Below are positions 47,001-49,016 of a stretch of DNA of 49,016 bases, in pieces. The DNA is taken from contig JFHB01000223.1 in assembly GCA_000729835.1 (NCBI GenBank), forward strand, positions 1 through 49,016. Direction: 5' to 3'. Made by a program: the position numbers and the translations under genes. Origin of the DNA: Atkinsonella hypoxylon (taxonomy: Eukaryota > Ascomycota > Sordariomycetes > Hypocreales > Clavicipitaceae). The stretch's first letter is position 1. The number at the start of each line of letters is the position of its first letter. The notes under the pieces are model-generated. The model ran no database searches and was not told where the DNA came from. It was given only the letters and a program-made list of their open reading frames with translations.

Positions 47001-49016
47001 TTATAATACTAGAAAGAACTTTATATCTACTAAATTCTGCTATTATATATAAATATTGTCCGTTAATGTTAATAAAGTTCCTATTAAAGCCTATAACAGC
47101 ATTAGTAAAGTTAAATAGTACTATAGCCTATTACAAAGAGCTTACAACATTATTAACAACAAATTAGGCACTAATACTAGTATTATAAAGGATTAAAAGC
47201 TTTAGATAGCTGTTAAAGCTGTTAATAATTCTGCTAGACTTAACAGTCTTATGCCTATATTACTAGTCTTTAGTTCCTACCCTTATATAATAAATAATTT
47301 ACCTTTAAGCCTTTCTGTAATACAATAAGCTTTAATTCTATATAAAGCTACTAATAAAGCCTAAAAGTGCCTAGTATAAAGACAAATTCATAATGCTCTT
47401 GCCTCCTGCAACAGCCTAAATACAACACCTATATATTTACTGCCCTTGCAGTTAGAAGTGTATATATAGTGTAAAAAAGAAGGCTAGCAAGGCCTCTATA
47501 AGCTGCTTGCTATAGATAGCGAGGAATGCACTGTGCAAATGCCTTATAGCTTTATTTGTTTTTATATAACTATTGTAAAACCCTACTACTATAATAACAA
47601 TAAATCTAATAATTATTCTGCTGTTTCTAACGCTATACTTAACAAAAGTAATATAGAATCCCTACCTAAAAGCAATTCTATTCTACTAAAGAAGAGAGAA
47701 AGACCCCTAAAGGCAAAATAACTAATTAATTTAAACCTAATATAGAAAAGAGGTCCTAGAAGACTAAGAAAGAACCCTCTTCCTATTCTAATTAATTCTA
47801 TATAAAATTTCTCTACTTTTAACAACAAACTAAATAAATATATTACTGTTTCTAGCCTAACTGCTAGTAGTCCTTATAATCTTAATCCTAGTAGTAATAT
47901 TAATCCTACTTATACATTACTGTATAAATCTAGTAATAAAATTTTCCTTTCTGCAAAAGAAACAGCAAACTACAACCTAGCTGTATAACTAAGGAAAAAT
48001 AATAAGATTATAGCAAAAGGTGCTCTATTTAAAGTATTTAACTAAGCTAAAATTAATGCACTATTAGCTAAAGACGTCTTCTAATTCGTTAAATTTAACC
48101 CTACTGTACACAATAACTATATCTTTAAATCTTATATAGTTTAAGAAGTTAAAGGAAAAGGAACTACATTACTGTATAAGAAGTTAAGACTAGTTATCTA
48201 AGGATATAATAACAGCAATAAATTGTTAATTTTAACGTAATCCCTAACGATTTAACGAGCTAGTTAACGCTTAATTATAGCACTAGCTCTATCTCTCTAA
48301 AAACGTAATATTGTCTTATAGATCTGCAATATTATATAGGCTTATATACAATCTAACACTAATTTAAATAGATTAATTATTGTATAACTTCCTAACTAAA
48401 TTAAACACCTATATCCCTACAATACAGTAATAGAAGTAATTAAGCCTTTATATAGAATTGCTAAAGTAGGGATACATTAGTAGTCTATATACTTTTGCTA
48501 CTACTGTAATAACTTAAGTATAGTTATATTAACATATAACCTCTGCTTACTAATATTAAATAATAATAACTGCTTTAGAATTGTTAGAATGTAGACTAAC
48601 AATACGTTAGGACTAAGCAATAGAACCTTCCCTAACTATAAGGAATTTAAACTATAGAAGGCTAATTTTACTGTAAAGCTAAAGTAGAACCTAACAGCAG
48701 AAACGCTACTAATTTTTAATGGATATATATTAACTAAATCTAATAACAGCACTTTAACTCTTCGCTAAAAAGGTTAAAGCAAGAGGATTTAACCTATTAA
48801 TACTACTAGTGTTAATATAGATTTAACAAAACAATAGTACATTAAGCAATAAGCCTGTAGTGTATATATTGCTACAACCTATTAACTAGAAGCTGCATTT
48901 AACCTTTCTGTTGCTGTATAACAGCAAGATATTACAATTAACGATATTAAGCAGCTAAATAAGAGGCTCTAATAGCAGATTAACAACTAGAACTGTAGAT
49001 TATAATACATCCTAAT
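44007..49016 (+). pseudogene. Copia-2 D gag-pol polyprotein, RIP-degraded, partial
   Basis: Gag and protease territory spans roughly 44380-46200 and was not resolved. Integrase zinc finger: FRHPSVQQLIKILQRT (46648 onward) and VCYYC (46741-46755), with both Cys intact. Integrase core: about 46826-47300, reading IIVNIIYLNSSSILYIVNS, where Asn replaces expected Asp, and LQRAYNIINNKLG. Integrase C-terminus: GLYKLLAIDSEECTVQMPYS at about 47492-47550, followed by TIVKPYY; the open frame 47533-47721 is part of it. RT: SLTIQRAS-like segment, RLIIALALSL, NIIQAYIQSN, VIEVIKPLYRIAKVGIHW at about 48230-48480 (stops read as Gln or Trp). Stops are mainly TAA and TAG. The minus frame at 47613-47828 is a shadow. 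Confidence 0.85.

Larger units (their letters stand above)
43692..49016 (+). mobile_element. Copia-2 copy D (Ty1/copia), truncated by the window end
   Basis: 5' LTR (43692-44006), then gag, protease, integrase and RT on the plus strand, ending inside RT at the window edge. Integrase before RT shows Ty1/copia. It is inserted in gypsy-H copy H0; the flank at the LTR is ATTTC (43687-43691). Confidence 0.9.

Noticed and set aside
47613..47828. 71-residue minus-strand frame
   Set aside because: It overlaps the plus-strand copia-2 D integrase C-terminus, which has family-specific sequence; the minus frame has none.
1..49016. CRISPR array, rRNA, tRNA genes or a host gene cluster
   Set aside because: No short regularly spaced repeats, no rRNA or tRNA signatures, and every coding signal I could read belongs to a retrotransposon.

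Overview
The window is a block of nested, heavily mutated LTR retrotransposons. I found no intact gene, no tRNA or rRNA, and no host gene. It is AT-rich and packed with TpA. In every recognisable coding region the decay has the signature of repeat-induced point mutation (RIP): C-to-T changes mainly at CpA (G-to-A at TpG on the other strand), turning CAG, CAA and TGG codons into TAG, TAA and TGA. This points to a filamentous ascomycete (Pezizomycotina) and an AT-rich transposon compartment; the species cannot be told from the sequence.

I use these names. Copia-1: copy A (916-16825, +) and copy B (485-21414, -). Copia-2: copy D (43692 to the window end, +) and the 3' end of a copy D' (23850-25510, -). 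Gypsy-G: one full copy (2315-10397, -). Gypsy-H: full copy H1 (29467-41213, -), older interrupted copy H0 (25511-43691 and beyond, -), and a solo LTR R1 (21719-22201). Gypsy-J: a fragment (21415-23849, +). Z: an LTR-like end at 1-484.

Layout: J is the oldest layer. B, solo LTR R1 and D' interrupt it. B was entered by A (TSD GTAGT) and by Z; A was entered by G (TSD CTGCT). D' was entered by H0; H0 was entered by its own relative H1 (TSD ATAGT) and by D. Both arms reach four layers. Three pre-insertion sites can be read inside the window: an uninterrupted copy of A's target in the copia-1 frame, of G's target in B's leader, and of H1's target inside H1 itself.

Gene content: copia-1 A keeps one reading frame of 1,777 codons (gag, protease, integrase, reverse transcriptase, RNase H) with no net frameshift, broken only by stops. 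G and H1 encode Ty3/gypsy polyproteins on the minus strand; H1 is unusually long, with about 4 kb beyond integrase. In A, G and H1 the second Asp of the RT YxDD motif has become Asn by the same type of G-to-A change. The most striking pattern is that mutation load is polarised within LTRs: the outer halves are spared and the inner halves heavily mutated, in several unrelated elements.
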